Part shown: piece after piece, positions 42,384-52,894 of the stretch
Layout of the letters: the number at the start of each line of letters is the position of its first letter
Numbering within the stretch: the stretch's first letter is position 1
NCBI RefSeq assembly: GCF_000170955.2
Contig: NZ_ABCY02000001.1
Coordinates: 849,295 to 913,294 of the forward strand
DNA length: 64,000 bases
Direction: 5' to 3'
Source: Borreliella valaisiana VS116
GTDB taxonomy: Bacteria; Spirochaetota; Spirochaetia; Borreliales; Borreliaceae
Made by a program: the position numbers and the translations under genes
Notes under the pieces: model-generated
What the model was told of the DNA's origin: nothing
Database searches by the model: none
The model's input: only the letters and a program-made list of their open reading frames with translations

Positions 42384-45236
42384 TTGTTGAAAAATTTGAA
42401 AAAAAAAATTATCGTCAGGGGAGCAAAAGAGCATAATTTGAAAAATATTGATGTGGATATTCCAAAAGATGGTTTAGTTGTAATATCTGGTAAGAGTGGC
42501 TCTGGTAAATCTTCTCTGGCTTTTGATACTATTTTTGCAGAAGGGCAAAGAAGGTATATGGAATCCGTTTCAGCTTATGCAAGGCAGTTTTTAGGTGTAA
42601 TGAAAAAACCCAATGTTGATTATATAGATGGACTTTCTCCTTCTATAGCAATTGAGCAGAGAACAATAAGCAATAATCCTCGTTCTACTGTTGGAACAAT
42701 TACTGAGATTTATGATTATTATAGACTAATATTTGCTAAAATAGGTAAAGCATACTGTCCAAATGATGGCAGACTAATAGAAGAGCAATCTTTAGATAAA
42801 ATAGTTAATACTATTTTAAGTTATCCTGAGGGATCTAAGGTTATACTTTTTGCACCAATTGTAAGGGGTTCTAAGGGTTCTCATAAAAAAGTTTTAGAAA
42901 AAATATTAAATCAAGGTTTCAATAAAGTTAGAATAAATTCTGAAGATTATTTAATAGAAGATGCACTTAATTTAAATTTACATAAAAATAAAAAACATAC
43001 CATTGAAATTATAGTTGATAGAATTAAGCTTGATAATAATGTTCGAGTTAGGCTTGCGGAATCTATTGAGACTTCTCTTGTAGTTTCTAATGGATATTTA
43101 CGAGTGGAGATTGAAAATGATTTGGAAAAAATAGACAAACTTTTTACAGAGCATAATAGTTGTCCTTTATGTGGATTTTCACTTCCTTTAATAGAGCCTA
43201 GGCTTTTTTCATTTAATAGTCCGTTTGGTGCTTGCAGTGAGTGTTCTGGTCTTGGCGTTACACTTGAGTTTGATTTTGAGAGTATTTGTCCTGACACTAG
43301 TCTTTCTTTTAATGATGATGCTTTTATTACATTTAAGACAAGCTCATCTTGGTCTGTGGCTATTTTTAAAGGACTTGCCAAACATTATAATTTTAAATTA
43401 AATACTCCCGTAAAAGACATTCCAGACAAAATTCTTAAACAAATTTTATACGGTTCAAATGAAAAAATAGATTTTATTTACCAGTCTAAAGAAATGGAAG
43501 CAAAGGAGGTGGATGGGGGATTCCATTATTCCAAAAAGTTTGAAGGACTTTTACCTCTTTTGAAAAGACGATATCTTGCAACAGAGTCAGAGAGTACTAA
43601 AATTTTTTACGAAAATTTGATGTCTAAAAAAATCTGTAATTCATGCAAAGGAAAGCGTTTAAGTGTTGGAGCTTTAACTGTAAAAATCAACGGAAAAGAC
43701 ATTCAAGATCTTAGTAATTTATCTGTATTTGATTCTTATGTGTTTTTTGAAAACTTACAGCTTGATGTGGTGGATGAAAAAATATCTAAAGAAATTTTAA
43801 AAGAAATTAAAAATAGGCTTAAATTTTTAATTGACGTTGGTCTTTCTTATTTGTATTTAAATAGAATATCGGGCAGTTTATCTGGGGGTGAGGCTCAGCG
43901 TATTAGGCTTGCTACTCAAATAGGATCAGCACTCTCAGGTGTTATTTATGTTCTTGATGAGCCAAGTATTGGTCTTCATCAAAGAGATAACGAAAAATTA
44001 ATCTCTACTCTTGTTAATCTTAAAAATCTTGGCAATACTGTAATTGTTGTTGAGCATGATGAACAAACTTTACGTACTGCGGACTATATTATTGATATGG
44101 GTCCTGGTGCTGGAATTCTTGGAGGGGAAATAGTTGCAAAAGGAACTTTAATTGATATTTTAAATAGCAAAAATAGTTTAACTGGTCAATACTTGAGTGG
44201 CAAGTTTAAAATAGATGTTCCAAGTTCTAGAAGAAAGGCAGATAAGGGAGAAATTTTGCTTTTAGGTTCTAATAAAAACAATCTTAAGAATATAGACGTA
44301 AGTATTCCTTTGGGAGTTTTTACTGTAATAACAGGTGTTTCTGGTAGTGGAAAAAGCACTTTACTTAACGAAGTATTATATCCAGCTCTTGATAGCAGAT
44401 TGAAGCTTAATGGAAAGTATTGTGATGGTTTTAAAGACATTATTGGATACGAAAAAATAGATAAAATTATTCAAATAAATCAAAAACCAATAGGAAGAAC
44501 TTCAAGATCAAACCCAGCAACTTATGTTGGATTTTTTACAGAAATTAGAGAACTTTTTGCTAAGCTTCCGGATGCAAAGTCAAGGGGGTTTAAAGCTGGT
44601 AGATTTTCTTTTAATGTTAAAGGTGGAAGGTGTGAAAAATGTCAGGGAGATGGGTATCTGAATATTCAAATGCATTTTTTACCAGATGTTTTTGTTCCTT
44701 GTGATTTATGCAAGGGTAAAAAATTTAATGAAGAAACTTTAGAAGTTAGGTACAAAGGAAAAAATATACACGATGTTTTAGAGATGAGTGTTTTTGAAGC
44801 TAAAAATTTTTTTGAGAATGTTCCAAAAATCCATCATTATTTAAAATTTTTAATTGAAGTTGGACTTGAATACATTAAATTGGGGCAATCTGCAACAACT
44901 TTATCAGGAGGCGAAGCTCAACGCATCAAGTTGGCTTTTGAGTTAAGTAAAAAGAGCACAGGTAAAACCTTTTACATTATTGATGAACCAACAACTGGAT
45001 TGCATTTTGATGATATAAAAAAGTTGTTAGAGGTTTTGCAGCGGTTAGTTTCTAATGGCAATACAGTCGTACTCATAGAGCATAATTTGGATGTAATCAA
45101 ACAAGCAGATTATATAATAGATTTGGGTCCTGATGGTGGATTGGCAGGGGGGAATATTGTTGTTTCTGGTATTCCTGAAGAGGTTTCAAAATGCGAGAAT
45201 TCCTATACAGGAATGTTTTTAAAAAATCTTTTGTAA
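42384..45236 (+). CDS. uvrA: Excinuclease ABC subunit A
   Basis: UvrA is the dimeric ABC-type damage sensor of nucleotide excision repair. The 950 residues have two ATPase modules: Walker A SGKSGSGKSSLAFD and TGVSGSGKSTLLNE, with signatures SGSLSGGEAQRIRLA and TTLSGGEAQRIKLA. Two zinc modules are present: CPLCGFSLPLIEPR with CSECSGLG, and CEKCQGDGY with CDLCKGKKF. The start is TTG (42384 or 42387) after AGAGGTG. The 3' end overlaps the LptD-like gene by 46 bases. Confidence 0.97.
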   Translation: MLKNLKKKIIVRGAKEHNLKNIDVDIPKDGLVVISGKSGSGKSSLAFDTIFAEGQRRYMESVSAYARQFLGVMKKPNVDYIDGLSPSIAIEQRTISNNPRSTVGTITEIYDYYRLIFAKIGKAYCPNDGRLIEEQSLDKIVNTILSYPEGSKVILFAPIVRGSKGSHKKVLEKILNQGFNKVRINSEDYLIEDALNLNLHKNKKHTIEIIVDRIKLDNNVRVRLAESIETSLVVSNGYLRVEIENDLEKIDKLFTEHNSCPLCGFSLPLIEPRLFSFNSPFGACSECSGLGVTLEFDFESICPDTSLSFNDDAFITFKTSSSWSVAIFKGLAKHYNFKLNTPVKDIPDKILKQILYGSNEKIDFIYQSKEMEAKEVDGGFHYSKKFEGLLPLLKRRYLATESESTKIFYENLMSKKICNSCKGKRLSVGALTVKINGKDIQDLSNLSVFDSYVFFENLQLDVVDEKISKEILKEIKNRLKFLIDVGLSYLYLNRISGSLSGGEAQRIRLATQIGSALSGVIYVLDEPSIGLHQRDNEKLISTLVNLKNLGNTVIVVEHDEQTLRTADYIIDMGPGAGILGGEIVAKGTLIDILNSKNSLTGQYLSGKFKIDVPSSRRKADKGEILLLGSNKNNLKNIDVSIPLGVFTVITGVSGSGKSTLLNEVLYPALDSRLKLNGKYCDGFKDIIGYEKIDKIIQINQKPIGRTSRSNPATYVGFFTEIRELFAKLPDAKSRGFKAGRFSFNVKGGRCEKCQGDGYLNIQMHFLPDVFVPCDLCKGKKFNEETLEVRYKGKNIHDVLEMSVFEAKNFFENVPKIHHYLKFLIEVGLEYIKLGQSATTLSGGEAQRIKLAFELSKKSTGKTFYIIDEPTTGLHFDDIKKLLEVLQRLVSNGNTVVLIEHNLDVIKQADYIIDLGPDGGLAGGNIVVSGIPEEVSKCENSYTGMFLKNLL

Positions 45237-48200
45237 TATTATTATTTTTTTTAACATTTTCTAATGTAATTTTTGCTCAAACTGTAAATGATGAAAATTC
45301 TAGAAAAAGAAGTAAGTTAACTTTAAGTCAAAAATCTTATTTAAGAGAGCTTGAACTTTCAACCGATGAAGATTTGAAAAAATGGGCTTTGCAAGAAGGC
45401 CTAAAAGAAACGGATGTTTCAAAAATACGAGAATTGCTTTTAAAAAAGTTTGGGATAGATCCTGAGCTTTTTGTCAAAGGAAAAGGACTTGCTGGATCTG
45501 GTAGATATAAAATAATAATTGAAACTACAGACAATCTTGAAAATTTCACTTATGGACTTACTAAGGATGAAAGTATTGTTTTTGAAGGAAGAGTTAATAT
45601 CTTAGTTGAAGATATTAAAGAGAATAAGAAACATAATATTAAAGGTGACAGGATAGTCCTTAATAGAGGCTCTAAGAAACTTTATTCTATTGGGAATGTC
45701 GAATATATTCTTGATATGGATACCAATGAAAAGCTTTATTTTTATGGTAATGAATTTTTTGTTGATTTTGATTCTCAAAATTTTTTATTAAAAGATGGTA
45801 TTCTTCAAAAAAAAATGCAAAAAAATCAAATAGATCATATTCTTTCGTTTGGAGGAAAGGTTTTAAAAAAGATAGACAATGATGTAACTATTTTGGAACA
45901 AGCTTTTGCAACAACTAGTAAAATTCCAGAGCCTTATTATTCAATCAAAGCTTCTAAAATATGGGTATTGCCTTCAGGAGATTTTGGGTTTTTGAATGCT
46001 ATATTTTACATGGGAAGAGTTCCAGTATTCTATATTCCCTTTTTTTTCAGACCGGGAGATAGTTTATTTTTTAATCCATCGTTAGGCTTAAATCCCCGAA
46101 AAGGTTTTTCTGTTTTTAATACTATTTATCTTTTTGGTAATAAATCTTCAAGTGAAGATTCTTCTTTTTTGGATTTTGATTTCAATTCTGTTTATAATTC
46201 GGGTAAAAAGCCTTATATAAGAAATGGATATTTAACTTATTTTTTTGCAGAAAATTTAGCATCTAATCCTAATAAAGATTATGTCAAGTTAATTTTTGAT
46301 ATTTATGCTAATCTAGGATTTTATTCTGGAATTGATTTTGATTTGGGCAATACTTTAGGTCATTTTAAAACTTTGGAAGGAAATTTTGGATTAGGTTTTA
46401 CTAGAAATGTTTATAGTTACGATGGAGGATATTATCCTTTTAATACTAGAACTTTAAAACAATCTCTTTTTAGTTTTTCTAATCTTAACAAAGGAGATGT
46501 ATTTGGGTTTGAAGTTCCTTTTAGATATTTACTTAAATTAAAAACAGAGTTTCTTTTAAAAGATGCACTTTTTTCAGTTATTTTAGAGCATTATTCCGAT
46601 CCATATGTCAATATTGATTTTAAAGATAGAATAGAAAGTGCTACATTTTTTTCTCTTTTAAATTTAGATAAAGATTTGGTTAAAGAGCAAACTAGCATTA
46701 ACACTTTTGATTGGAATTTGTCTTCTTTTTATAACCGAACATTTAATGATAATTCAATCTTAGATTACAAATTAAATAATTTGGGCTTTAGATTCAAATT
46801 GTCAGAATATGAAAATCTTTATGTTAAATCTCCTTTAGAAAAGCCAAAAGAGTTTAATGATCCTACAAGAAAATGGTTTTATTTGGAGAGAATTTATGTT
46901 CCATATATTGATTTAAATTTCCAAAAAGACCTTTATAATAATCAATGGACATTTTCAGCTGATTCTAAAGAAATGATAATGCGTCCAGAAATTAAAAATT
47001 TAGAAGATAAAGATAATGACAAAAAGAGTGTGGAGGGGAAAAAGACTGAAAAAATAAAAAATTTAAATAAAAATTTATATATTCCTCCAGAACCAATAAC
47101 TTTAAAAAATATTGATCAATTTGATTCTTTTTTTATTAGGTTTGGCATTAATCCTTATTTAAGAAATAATATTTTTTTTAATAATTATGGCATTACAAGT
47201 CCAAAGGACTTTAATTATGAAATAACAAATTATTTATTTGATATAAAAAATAAAACAGATATAAAAATCCATGCTGATTTCTATAATCGTTTAATTACTT
47301 TTGAAAATTTATTATATCTTAATACTGTTGAGTATAATCCTTTAAATAAAGATTTTAAAGTTGAAGATAAAGATAAAAAAAGTGAGCATTCTATTATTAA
47401 TCAAGTAAATTTAAACTTGCTTCCTTTTATTAGATATCCCTTATTCTCTAGAAGTATTTTAAAGTTTGAGAATAAGTCTACTTTGTATTCATTTAATAAA
47501 AAATATGATTCCGATGCAAAATCTTTGCTTAATAAGAATAGTAGTATTTTTTTATCTGATCCGGAAACTTTTTATCAATCTTTAACAGCTTCTTTGATTT
47601 ATGATTATAGCTATTTTAGTACGGAACTTTCAGGTGAATTAAAAAATAGTTTTGAAGATATTAAGGCTTCTTCTGAGCTCAAACTTTCTTTAGATTTTCC
47701 TTATTTGCTGCAAGAAGTTGGGATTGGAATTAAATATCATAAAAAGTTTAAAGAAGATGCTATTAAAAATTCTGGAATTTCTGTTGCTCAATCTTTATTA
47801 AATCCTTTGGAGCCCCAAAAACCATCATCACCTTATAAAAATTTAGAAATGTCACCTGCTTTGTATTATAAAATTGAGCCAAAATATTTGAATTATTTTA
47901 AATTTAGTTTTTTAGCCGCTTATGATCCTTTGATAAATAGAGTTTCTGAACTTTCGTTTAAGCTTAATGTTTTTGATTTTCAGGTTTTGTTTGCGATGAA
48001 AGATGACTTTGAATATAATTATGATTCTTTAAAAGGAGATTTTTTCAAGGTTGGCACTACAACTAAACTTGTTCCGTATTCCTTAGATTCTAGTTATAAA
48101 AAGGAATTATATGTTTTAAATTTTTTTGACAAAAAGCTTTCTTTTACTTTAGGAATAGATGTTGGCTGGAAAATAAATTTGCAGAAATTCACAGATAATG

Positions 48201-48640
48201 AACTTTGGTCTGCATTGACTTTTAAGTTTAAATATACAGAATTTTTAGAAATTTACTTTTCTACTTTTTCTGTTAATACTAAGACTTTTAGATACTTTAA
48301 AGGATATATGGATCAAATTGGTGTCGAGACTGTCAATATTTTCGCTGATTTGTTTAAATCTTTTAATTTCTTTAATTCCGAAGACAGAAAAAATTCACTT
48401 TTCAAAATTAAAAAATTTTCATCAGGCTTTAAATTTAGTTTTTATGATTGGAGATTTGTTGGTGAATATAATTTAGAACCAGATTTGCTAAAAGGATCTG
48501 ATGGGATTTATTCTCCCATTTGGAGAAATAATTTTACAATTTATATTTCTTGGAATTTTTTTGCTCCTGTAAAAGCATCATTTGAAAACAATAAAGATAC
48601 AAATTATGAGCTTAGCATTAATAGAAAAACAAAAAAATAA
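45191..48640 (+). CDS. lptD: LptD-like outer-membrane beta-barrel protein
   Basis: A 1149-residue exported protein. A signal peptide (FKKSFVILLFFLTFSNVIFAQ) is followed by an LptA/OstA-like beta-jellyroll (about 125-250) and a long C-terminal beta-barrel region (about 290-1149) rich in alternating strands. This is the layout of LptD, the LPS translocon. The protein contains no cysteine, so the disulfides that E. coli LptD needs are impossible. I recall a report that the B. burgdorferi LptD homologue (BB0838) is needed for flipping surface lipoproteins across the outer membrane. Its start lies within uvrA. Confidence 0.85.
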   Translation: MREFLYRNVFKKSFVILLFFLTFSNVIFAQTVNDENSRKRSKLTLSQKSYLRELELSTDEDLKKWALQEGLKETDVSKIRELLLKKFGIDPELFVKGKGLAGSGRYKIIIETTDNLENFTYGLTKDESIVFEGRVNILVEDIKENKKHNIKGDRIVLNRGSKKLYSIGNVEYILDMDTNEKLYFYGNEFFVDFDSQNFLLKDGILQKKMQKNQIDHILSFGGKVLKKIDNDVTILEQAFATTSKIPEPYYSIKASKIWVLPSGDFGFLNAIFYMGRVPVFYIPFFFRPGDSLFFNPSLGLNPRKGFSVFNTIYLFGNKSSSEDSSFLDFDFNSVYNSGKKPYIRNGYLTYFFAENLASNPNKDYVKLIFDIYANLGFYSGIDFDLGNTLGHFKTLEGNFGLGFTRNVYSYDGGYYPFNTRTLKQSLFSFSNLNKGDVFGFEVPFRYLLKLKTEFLLKDALFSVILEHYSDPYVNIDFKDRIESATFFSLLNLDKDLVKEQTSINTFDWNLSSFYNRTFNDNSILDYKLNNLGFRFKLSEYENLYVKSPLEKPKEFNDPTRKWFYLERIYVPYIDLNFQKDLYNNQWTFSADSKEMIMRPEIKNLEDKDNDKKSVEGKKTEKIKNLNKNLYIPPEPITLKNIDQFDSFFIRFGINPYLRNNIFFNNYGITSPKDFNYEITNYLFDIKNKTDIKIHADFYNRLITFENLLYLNTVEYNPLNKDFKVEDKDKKSEHSIINQVNLNLLPFIRYPLFSRSILKFENKSTLYSFNKKYDSDAKSLLNKNSSIFLSDPETFYQSLTASLIYDYSYFSTELSGELKNSFEDIKASSELKLSLDFPYLLQEVGIGIKYHKKFKEDAIKNSGISVAQSLLNPLEPQKPSSPYKNLEMSPALYYKIEPKYLNYFKFSFLAAYDPLINRVSELSFKLNVFDFQVLFAMKDDFEYNYDSLKGDFFKVGTTTKLVPYSLDSSYKKELYVLNFFDKKLSFTLGIDVGWKINLQKFTDNELWSALTFKFKYTEFLEIYFSTFSVNTKTFRYFKGYMDQIGVETVNIFADLFKSFNFFNSEDRKNSLFKIKKFSSGFKFSFYDWRFVGEYNLEPDLLKGSDGIYSPIWRNNFTIYISWNFFAPVKASFENNKDTNYELSINRKTKK

Positions 48641-48649
48641 TAACGGGTT

Positions 48650-49210
48650 TTATTTATTAGTAACATTAAATTTTATAGTTCTTGTTATTAGAATATTTAT
48701 TGTTTTTTTTGTTTCGGTCCCTACTTTTGTTATGTTGAGTTTGAAAATAGACGGATATTTAATAGCTGAGCTTAAGGTATCATTGTTTTTGTTTTTAGAA
48801 AAAATTTTTAATGGATACGCTTTAAATTTAAATGAAGTTTTAGGACCAATAAAAAATTCTCTATATTTATTTTTGTACTTTGTTTCATTGTTTATTGCAA
48901 GATCTTCTTTTTTTAAGACAATTTTATTGTTGTTAAGACTAGTGTTTTGCCAATTTATTTTTACTATGTCTAAGCTATTGTTTGTAATTTGAATATAAAT
49001 ATATTCATTTGTCGCTTTAATTACATCGATATTAATGTATTTGGAGGGATTTGCTAAAACTTTAAAATCAGTTTTATAATCATGATTTATTTTTATCGTT
49101 GTACAACAATAAAAATAAATCATTGACATCAGAAATATTATTTTTATATATTTTTTTGTAATAATATTTTTACTTAGTTTTGTGAAAACCAAGATCTGCA
49201 ATATTTTCAT
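48650..49210 (-). CDS. Small exported protein, possible lipoprotein, start uncertain
   Basis: The frame is open from 49249, but its first part lies inside rnhA. Just after the rnhA stop the product reads KKYIKIIFLMSMIYFYCC, a plausible export signal with a Cys pair as a possible lipid site. No ATG, GTG or TTG sits right before KKY. The choices are an ATG at 49210 inside rnhA, an ATT near 49165, or an ATG at 49129 that cuts the signal. The mature part of about 150 residues has a beta-rich look (EYIYIQITNNSLDIVKINWQ). The function is unknown. Confidence 0.6.
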   Translation of the reverse strand: MKILQILVFTKLSKNIITKKYIKIIFLMSMIYFYCCTTIKINHDYKTDFKVLANPSKYINIDVIKATNEYIYIQITNNSLDIVKINWQNTSLNNNKIVLKKEDLAINNETKYKNKYREFFIGPKTSFKFKAYPLKIFSKNKNNDTLSSAIKYPSIFKLNITKVGTETKKTINILITRTIKFNVTNK

Positions 49211-49769
49211 TTCCCGGAATAAAAGAAATTTTTCCACCTTGTTCTTCAAATTTTTTCCTTAGTTCAGTTGTCTTTTTGATTAAATTGATAGTAATTTGTT
49301 TTAAATTTTTGGCATTATAAATTCCTTTTGACCAATAGTCAATTATTAATTTACTGTCGCCAAATATGTTTGTTATATTTTCTTTTAATGCTATTTTGAT
49401 TGCTGTGTACAGGGCAAGTAGTTCTCCAAAATTATTGCTAATCCCTTGAAAATTTTTAACATAATGATTTCCATATTCATTAATCAAGGATTTATCTAAG
49501 ATTTTATCCAATATTGAAATCCTTTTTTCATTTACAACCCTAATTTCTACGCCCTTTCCTCTTCCTGTTCCAGAATCAAAATATATTCCAATTGGGTTAT
49601 GATAAATTTTATCCCCAGCATTTAATAGCCAATTTTGAGCTTGTTCTATTGTTTTAAAACTTTTTATTTTATTATTTTTTCCTTTAATAGTAGCTTTGCA
49701 TTTTTCCCAGGATTTGAAAATAATTTTTTCATTACTATTGATCAAAATGCATGCATAATATTTTTCCAT
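49170..49769 (-). CDS. rnhA: Ribonuclease H with N-terminal caulimovirus VI-type domain
   Basis: A 199-residue RNase HI. The N-terminal 50 residues (FKSWEKCKATIKG, then KSFKTIEQAQNWL) form the hybrid-binding domain found in eukaryotic-type RNase H1. The catalytic domain carries the acidic residues in YFDSGTGRGKG, NFGELLALYTAIKIAL, IFGDSKLIIDYWSKG and NENIADLG. It removes RNA from RNA:DNA hybrids. It lies 10 bases downstream of the NlpC/P60-like gene and overlaps the next gene. Confidence 0.92.
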   Translation of the reverse strand: MEKYYACILINSNEKIIFKSWEKCKATIKGKNNKIKSFKTIEQAQNWLLNAGDKIYHNPIGIYFDSGTGRGKGVEIRVVNEKRISILDKILDKSLINEYGNHYVKNFQGISNNFGELLALYTAIKIALKENITNIFGDSKLIIDYWSKGIYNAKNLKQITINLIKKTTELRKKFEEQGGKISFIPGNENIADLGFHKTK

Positions 49770-49779
49770 ATACTAGTTA

Positions 49780-51402
49780 TTAACTTCCCGAGCACCAGAG
49801 GTTTGTTATATTACAAGCTCTTCCAAAAATTTTTTCTTCCGATTTTTTAAATTCCATTGCATCTACTATTTCTTTATTGTAACCAATGAATTTTTCTTTT
49901 AAGCTTGGTTTAATGAGCCTTTTTGGAAGTACGCTTGGGAGTATTCCTGTAATCGTATAAGACATGTAAAAATTGTAAGCGGCTGCATTTATTTCTCCAG
50001 GAGTAATTATTCCCGAAATTTCGTAATTTCTTGATACATTAAGTCCGGCTATTTTATATATCCTATCAACCACTAAAGAACAATAGGTTTTGTTATGAAT
50101 TTCTTCAAGATTAAATGAATCTGTCCATAAGTTAGAAGATATTAATGGAATCATATATCCAAAATTATTGTCAATATATCTGCTTCTTCCAAAATTAATA
50201 GCTTTTTGAATTGTTCTTGTGTCTGTTATTGGAGAGAATATTTTTAGTATTCTTGATTGTACATATGTTGACAGTTTTTCATATCCTGAACCTTGAGTAG
50301 ATGCTGTATCGAATTTGATTTGATTGCTTGTAATTATTGATTTTATATCAAAACTGTCATTTCCATTGAATGCAATTTTTTTAGTAGCCTCATATTTTTC
50401 TTCATCAAATATTCCTACATGTTGCCAAAAATAAAAAAACTCTGTCCAGTCTATTTTTGGTTTTATAAGTATTATGTCACCATTTGATAAAAGAGATCTT
50501 AATTTTTTGGGCGTTATTTCAATTCCTGTATTTGGATCTATTATTTTTGATATTAGATCATATTGGTTCATATTATTGGAGTCAACAGTTGTTGACCTTT
50601 TTCTCCTTCTTTTAGGTGGAGGTGATTGTTTTGAATAATACAATTCATTGTGAAGATCTGCAATTGTTTGTTTTTCAATTATTGTTTTTATTGTACTGTT
50701 TTCAACTTTTAAAAAGTACATAAATTGTTCAAAGTATTTTTTATCTTTTATTTTTAATAATTGATTTGCTATTATATGAGGTGCAACATATTCTTCCCCA
50801 TCTATTATTTCTTTTGTTATTGAGTTTATATTTTCTTGAGGAAAGAATGAATTGATATGGCTTAATTGTATGTATCCTAAATTTTTATCATGGAATGTTT
50901 GTTCAATTAAGTTTAAAATTTCTTTTTCTAGGTACATTTGCGATTCTATTAATGCTGTCAATTTTTCATTATCTGAATTTGTATGATTAAAATTTGTTTT
51001 TTTTTCAAAAGCAGTATCAATTTTAATTGTTAGATTGCCATTAAGGCTGCTTTGATCTATAAATCTTTTCCATTCTGTTTCATTATTTAAATAATTTTTA
51101 TAAGCATTTAAGTAGTTTTTTATTTCTTCTAGTTTTTGTGGACTTATTTTTATTTTTGCTGCGGTTTTTTTTATTAAAAAAGAATTATCGTTATTGTTTA
51201 AAATTTCTTGGATACTAGATATTGGTATTCTATATTCTGTACTAGAATAATTCTTTATTAAAGAACTTTTTAGTGGTGTTTTTTGTGTTAATATGATTTC
51301 TGATATGCTTAGATTTTTCGACTTATTATCCCCAATTAAGGAGCAAGAGAATGTTAAGATTTGCATAGTCAATATTAATACGAATCTATTAATTTTCTTC
51401 AT
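49780..51402 (-). CDS. Lipoprotein with NlpC/P60-like (YiiX-type) cysteine peptidase domain
   Basis: A 540-residue lipoprotein: signal KKINRFVLILTMQILTFSC with Cys at about residue 20. Residues about 55-270 are helical with no recognised motif. The last 230 residues resemble a permuted papain-like fold of the YiiX/YaeF kind. SNGDIILIKPK opens it, WQHVGIFDEE supplies the His, and KTYCSLVVDRIYKIAG the Cys. Such enzymes cut peptides or lipid-linked amides in the envelope. A basic run PPPKRRRKRSTT near residue 250 may be a linker. Confidence 0.75.
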   Translation of the reverse strand: MKKINRFVLILTMQILTFSCSLIGDNKSKNLSISEIILTQKTPLKSSLIKNYSSTEYRIPISSIQEILNNNDNSFLIKKTAAKIKISPQKLEEIKNYLNAYKNYLNNETEWKRFIDQSSLNGNLTIKIDTAFEKKTNFNHTNSDNEKLTALIESQMYLEKEILNLIEQTFHDKNLGYIQLSHINSFFPQENINSITKEIIDGEEYVAPHIIANQLLKIKDKKYFEQFMYFLKVENSTIKTIIEKQTIADLHNELYYSKQSPPPKRRRKRSTTVDSNNMNQYDLISKIIDPNTGIEITPKKLRSLLSNGDIILIKPKIDWTEFFYFWQHVGIFDEEKYEATKKIAFNGNDSFDIKSIITSNQIKFDTASTQGSGYEKLSTYVQSRILKIFSPITDTRTIQKAINFGRSRYIDNNFGYMIPLISSNLWTDSFNLEEIHNKTYCSLVVDRIYKIAGLNVSRNYEISGIITPGEINAAAYNFYMSYTITGILPSVLPKRLIKPSLKEKFIGYNKEIVDAMEFKKSEEKIFGRACNITNLWCSGS

Positions 51403-51587
51403 GGTAGTATTTTAACATAGTTCTTGTTAATGTTTTTGATTTAGAGTTTTATTTTAAAACTTCTTTTTTTGTTTTTACTAATTCTACACAAATAATATTT
51501 TTTTTAAAAATTTTAATAAATAGTTGATCTTTCTTGATGCAAACTATAATATTTCAATATATAGCAATTTTTGTAAAGGAGGAATAG
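51403..51587 (+). promoter_or_regulatory. Arginine deiminase promoter region
   Basis: An AT-rich gap between divergent genes. TTGATC (51524-51529) and a perfect TATAAT (51545-51550) are 15 bases apart; TAGTTG at 51521 gives an alternative 18-base spacing. A strong AAAGGAGGAA site (51576-51585) precedes the arcA ATG. No operator is evident. Confidence 0.5.
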
Positions 51588-52817
51588 ATGAACGGATATT
51601 TAAATCCAATAAATATATTTTCGGAAATAGGTCGTTTGAAAAAAGTTTTGCTTCATAGGCCGGGAGAAGAATTAGAAAATTTGACACCCTTTATTATGAA
51701 AAATTTTTTATTTGATGATATTCCTTATCTTAAAGTTGCAAAACAAGAGCATGAAGTTTTTGTAAGTACTTTGAAAAATAATTCAGTTGAAATTGAATAT
51801 GTTGAGGATCTTGTTAGTGAGGTTCTTGTTTCTTCTGTAGAGCTCAAAAATAAATTTATATCTCAATTTATTTTTGAGGCAGAAATAAAAACAGATAGTA
51901 CAATTAATTTTTTAAAAGATTATTTTTCCAATTTAACTATTGAGAACATGGTTTCTAAAATGATTTCGGGTATTGCAAGAGAGGAGCTTAAAGATTATGC
52001 ATATTCTCTTGATGATTTGGTTAATGGTGCAAGTCTTTTTATTATTGATCCTATGCCCAACGTTTTATTTACCAGAGATCCTTTTGCTAGTATTGGCAAT
52101 GGAATTACAATAAATAAAATGTCTACTAAGGTTAGGCACAGAGAGACAATATTTGCAGAGTATATTTTTAAACACCATCCCATTTACAAAGAAAATGTTC
52201 CAATTTGGCTTAATAGATGGGAAGATACTTCTTTGGAAGGTGGAGATGAGCTTGTTTTAAACAAAGATCTTTTGGTTATTGGGATTTCCGAAAGAACAGA
52301 GGCTAAATCTGTAGAAAAACTAGCTACTAACCTTTTTAAAAATAAAACTTCATTTAACACAATTTTGGCTTTTAAAATTCCTAAAAATAGGACTTATATG
52401 CATTTAGATACAGTTTTTACTCAAATTGATCATAGTGTTTTTACAAGCTTTACGAGTGATGATATGTATTTTTCAATTTATGTTTTAACTTATAATTCAA
52501 ATTCCGGTAAAATTCATATTAAAAAAGAAAAATCCAAACTTATAGATGTTTTGAGTTTTTATCTCGGTAGAAAGATTGACCTAATAAAATGTGCAGGTGG
52601 GGACTTAATACATGGCGCAAGAGAACAATGGAATGATGGTGCTAATATTTTGGCTATAGCTCCGGGAGAAGTAATTGCTTATTCTAGAAATCACGTAACT
52701 AATAAGTTGCTCGAAGAAAATGGTATTAAAGTTCATAGAATTCCGTCTAGCGAGCTTTCAAGAGGTCGTGGTGGTCCAAGATGCATGTCTATGCCTTTAG
52801 TAAGAGAAGATATTTAA
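51588..52817 (+). CDS. arcA: Arginine deiminase
   Basis: ArcA hydrolyses arginine to citrulline and ammonia. The 409 residues show [10 protein letters not shown], the [10 protein letters not shown] segment, [10 protein letters not shown] with the catalytic His, and [20 protein letters not shown]. The C-terminal [16 protein letters not shown] carries the catalytic Cys. Length is normal. It is the first of three arginine-pathway genes read from the promoter at 51524-51550. Ammonia from this reaction could also buffer acid. Confidence 0.97.
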   Translation: MNGYLNPINIFSEIGRLKKVLLHRPGEELENLTPFIMKNFLFDDIPYLKVAKQEHEVFVSTLKNNSVEIEYVEDLVSEVLVSSVELKNKFISQFIFEAEIKTDSTINFLKDYFSNLTIENMVSKMISGIAREELKDYAYSLDDLVNGASLFIIDPMPNVLFTRDPFASIGNGITINKMSTKVRHRETIFAEYIFKHHPIYKENVPIWLNRWEDTSLEGGDELVLNKDLLVIGISERTEAKSVEKLATNLFKNKTSFNTILAFKIPKNRTYMHLDTVFTQIDHSVFTSFTSDDMYFSIYVLTYNSNSGKIHIKKEKSKLIDVLSFYLGRKIDLIKCAGGDLIHGAREQWNDGANILAIAPGEVIAYSRNHVTNKLLEENGIKVHRIPSSELSRGRGGPRCMSMPLVREDI

Positions 52818-52894
52818 TATTTAAAGCTAAAGTCAAATGGATTAAATGACTTAAAATGGGCTTTAAAAGCTGATTGTAAAGATTGGGGGTTATT

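Noticed and set aside
48582..48992. A 136-residue hydrophobic + strand frame after the LptD-like gene
   Set aside because: It starts inside the LptD-like gene and lies opposite a - strand gene with an export signal that is next to rnhA. Its T-rich, hydrophobic text is what the complement of a Lys/Asn-rich gene gives.
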